From the NCBI RefSeq assembly GCF_025370935.1, contig NC_133500.1, positions 7,486,421 through 7,550,420 of the forward strand: a DNA stretch of 64,000 nt, given 5' to 3'. Source of the DNA: Choristoneura fumiferana (Eukaryota; Arthropoda; Insecta; Lepidoptera; Tortricidae). Position numbers and translations under genes: made by a program. Positions within the stretch are counted from its first letter, which is position 1. Each line of letters begins with the position of its first letter. Positions 62,717 through 64,000 of the stretch are shown here, one piece after another. Under the pieces are notes generated by a model. It did no database searches. It saw nothing but the letters and a program-made list of their open reading frames with translations, and was not told the DNA's origin.

Positions 62717-63890
62717 ATCATCATGTCAGCCGAAAGACGTCCACTGCTGGACATAGGCCTCCTCTAAGGCTCTCCACTCCGGTCTTGTGCTTTCCGCATT
62801 CACCGCGATCCCGCGATCTTAACCGGGTCATCGCTCCATCTTGTTGGAGGCCTACCGACACCTCGTCTCCCGGTCCGCGGACGCCATTCGTGAACCTTCT
62901 GATCCTATCGGCCATCAGTTCTGCGAGCAATGTGCCCTGCCCACTGCCACTTTAGTTTCGCAATTCTTCGGGCTATGTCGGTAACCTTAGTTTTACTGCG
63001 GATATCATCATTTCGGATTCTATCCCGCAGAGAAACCCCGTGCATAGCCCTCTGAGTGACTTTGAGCTTCCTCATGAGGCCCATCGTTAGCGACCACGCA
63101 CGTCTCAGATCCGTAAGTCATCACGGCAACACACATTGGTCAAAGACTTTTGACTCCAAACACTGCGATAAATTGGAAGAAAAGACACTGCGAAGCTTCC
63201 CGAACGCTGTCCAGCCGAGTCGGATTCGACGAGTGATCTCTTTCTCGAAATTGGATCTACCTATCTGGACTGTTAGTCTCAGGTATACAGTTGTCAACAA
63301 CTTCGAGCGCAGAGCCTCTGATTATTACGGAAGTTGGCACAACATGGACTTTGTCTATGTTTATTTTCAGGCCAACTCGGTCGCAAACTGCTGAGGTCGG
63401 CGAGCATAGCACTGAAGTCCTCCATGGTCTCTCAGCCATGACCACAATATCATCGGCGAATCGAAGGTGATTAAAGTACTCGCCATTAATGTTGATGCCT
63501 TGTCCTTCCCAGTTAAGAATCTTAAAAGCATCCTCCAGTGCAGCAGTGAACAGTTTCGGAGAGATCACATCTCCTTGTCTGACTCCCCGCTGCAGAGGAA
63601 TAGGCGTCGTGCTCTAGTCCGGTAGTCGGACGGACATAGTGGCGTTTTCGTACAGACACTTCAACACTTCGATATACCGGTAGTCAACTTGGCACCGCTG
63701 GAGAGCCTGCAGCACAGCCCAAATCTCGATCGAATCGAAGGCTTTCTAGTAGTTTACAAATGCAAGGCAAAGGGGGAGGTTATACCCTTCGGTCTTCTGT
63801 ATAACCTGCCGCAACGCATGTATGTGGTCTACGGTTCTATAGCCTTTTCGGATGCCGTTCTTTTTGACATGATTAAATTTTAATTTTTTT
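62717..63890 (-). pseudogene. decayed RTE-like LINE reverse transcriptase (1.2 kb, 5'-truncated)
   Basis: The minus strand carries, in order, LINE text KNGIRKGYRTVDHIHALRQ, a catalytic-motif-A region (FVNY.KAFDSIE), ISPKLFTAALEDAFKILNWE, the YADD-equivalent RFADDIVVMAE, KINIDKVHV, and the C-terminal RDRIRNDD-like and QWAGHIARR-like region, ending at the CATCATCATG tail at 62717. The pieces lie in different frames, so the copy is dead: at least one shift falls between the core and C-terminus and another near 63400. The same family left the shorter remnants at 5290, 20292, 21172, 37868 and 57573. It differs from the intact element at 24.7-27.9 kb. Confidence 0.75.
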
Positions 63891-63933
63891 TAGCTCTTTC
63901 ACTTTAATGAACAATAATAGTAGGCATTATTTT

Positions 63934-64000
63934 TTCACACCTCTCCTTCAGAAAAGTAACTTTTCCTCCCTGACGAGAGGGGGCAAAGTGCAACTTTTCT
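63934..64000 (-). repeat. dispersed repeat (CTCGTCAGGGAGGAAAAGTT), minus copy cut by the window end
   Basis: TCACACCTCTCCTTCAGAAA, AGTAACTTTTCCTCCCTGAC and GAGAGGGGGCAAAGTGCAAC is the reverse complement of 45433-45503. Confidence 0.75.

Overview
The window reads as nuclear DNA of a lepidopteran insect (moth or butterfly), probably an intergenic block or a very large intron. The evidence is the AT-rich background and dense copies of repeats typical of Lepidoptera. These include tRNA-derived SINEs beginning AGCCGTGGTGGCCTAGTGG, RTE-like LINE relics whose 3' ends read CAGCCGTAGGACGTCCACTG, many hairpin MITEs, and GGTTCCGTACC-type and Helitron-like repeats. There is no bacterial gene organisation, operon, rRNA, canonical tRNA gene or CRISPR array. 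The family names are my recognition of sequence types, not database results.

The only long intact coding region is at 24691-27900 on the minus strand. It is a 1069-residue endonuclease/reverse transcriptase of a non-LTR retrotransposon. It lies inside an apparently complete element (24648-28749) flanked by a 13-bp target-site duplication. Immediately beside it (23332-24611) is an unusual insertion: four partial or full units of a tRNA-derived SINE, two in each orientation, bounded by one 11-15 bp target-site duplication. The same SINE family shows internal inversions at two other places (979-1076 and 37286).

Host coding sequence is sparse and uncertain. The best candidate is a minus-strand terminal exon at 594-839, whose open frame starts exactly at a splice acceptor, with AATAAA about 250 bp downstream. 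On the plus strand several splice-acceptor-led open frames (12292, 16678, 21673, 21889, 22519, 47624, 54710, 60221) are exon-like. Most would start in the same phase, and two neighbours (21673, 21889) encode a Pro/Ser/Thr linker followed by a hydrophobic tail. These are hypotheses, not established genes.

Layout: 1-1.4 kb possible gene 3' ends plus hairpins and a SINE; 2-6 kb inverted repeats, a MITE and LINE relics; 6-13 kb mostly anonymous DNA with one large dispersed repeat; 13-19 kb SINEs and a dense MITE cluster; 20-23 kb LINE relics and candidate exons; 23.3-28.8 kb the SINE array and intact LINE; 29-35 kb mostly anonymous; 35-50 kb many SINE copies; 50-60 kb microsatellites, MITEs and candidate exons; 60-64 kb LINE relics. 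A 10-N assembly gap lies at 12598-12607.
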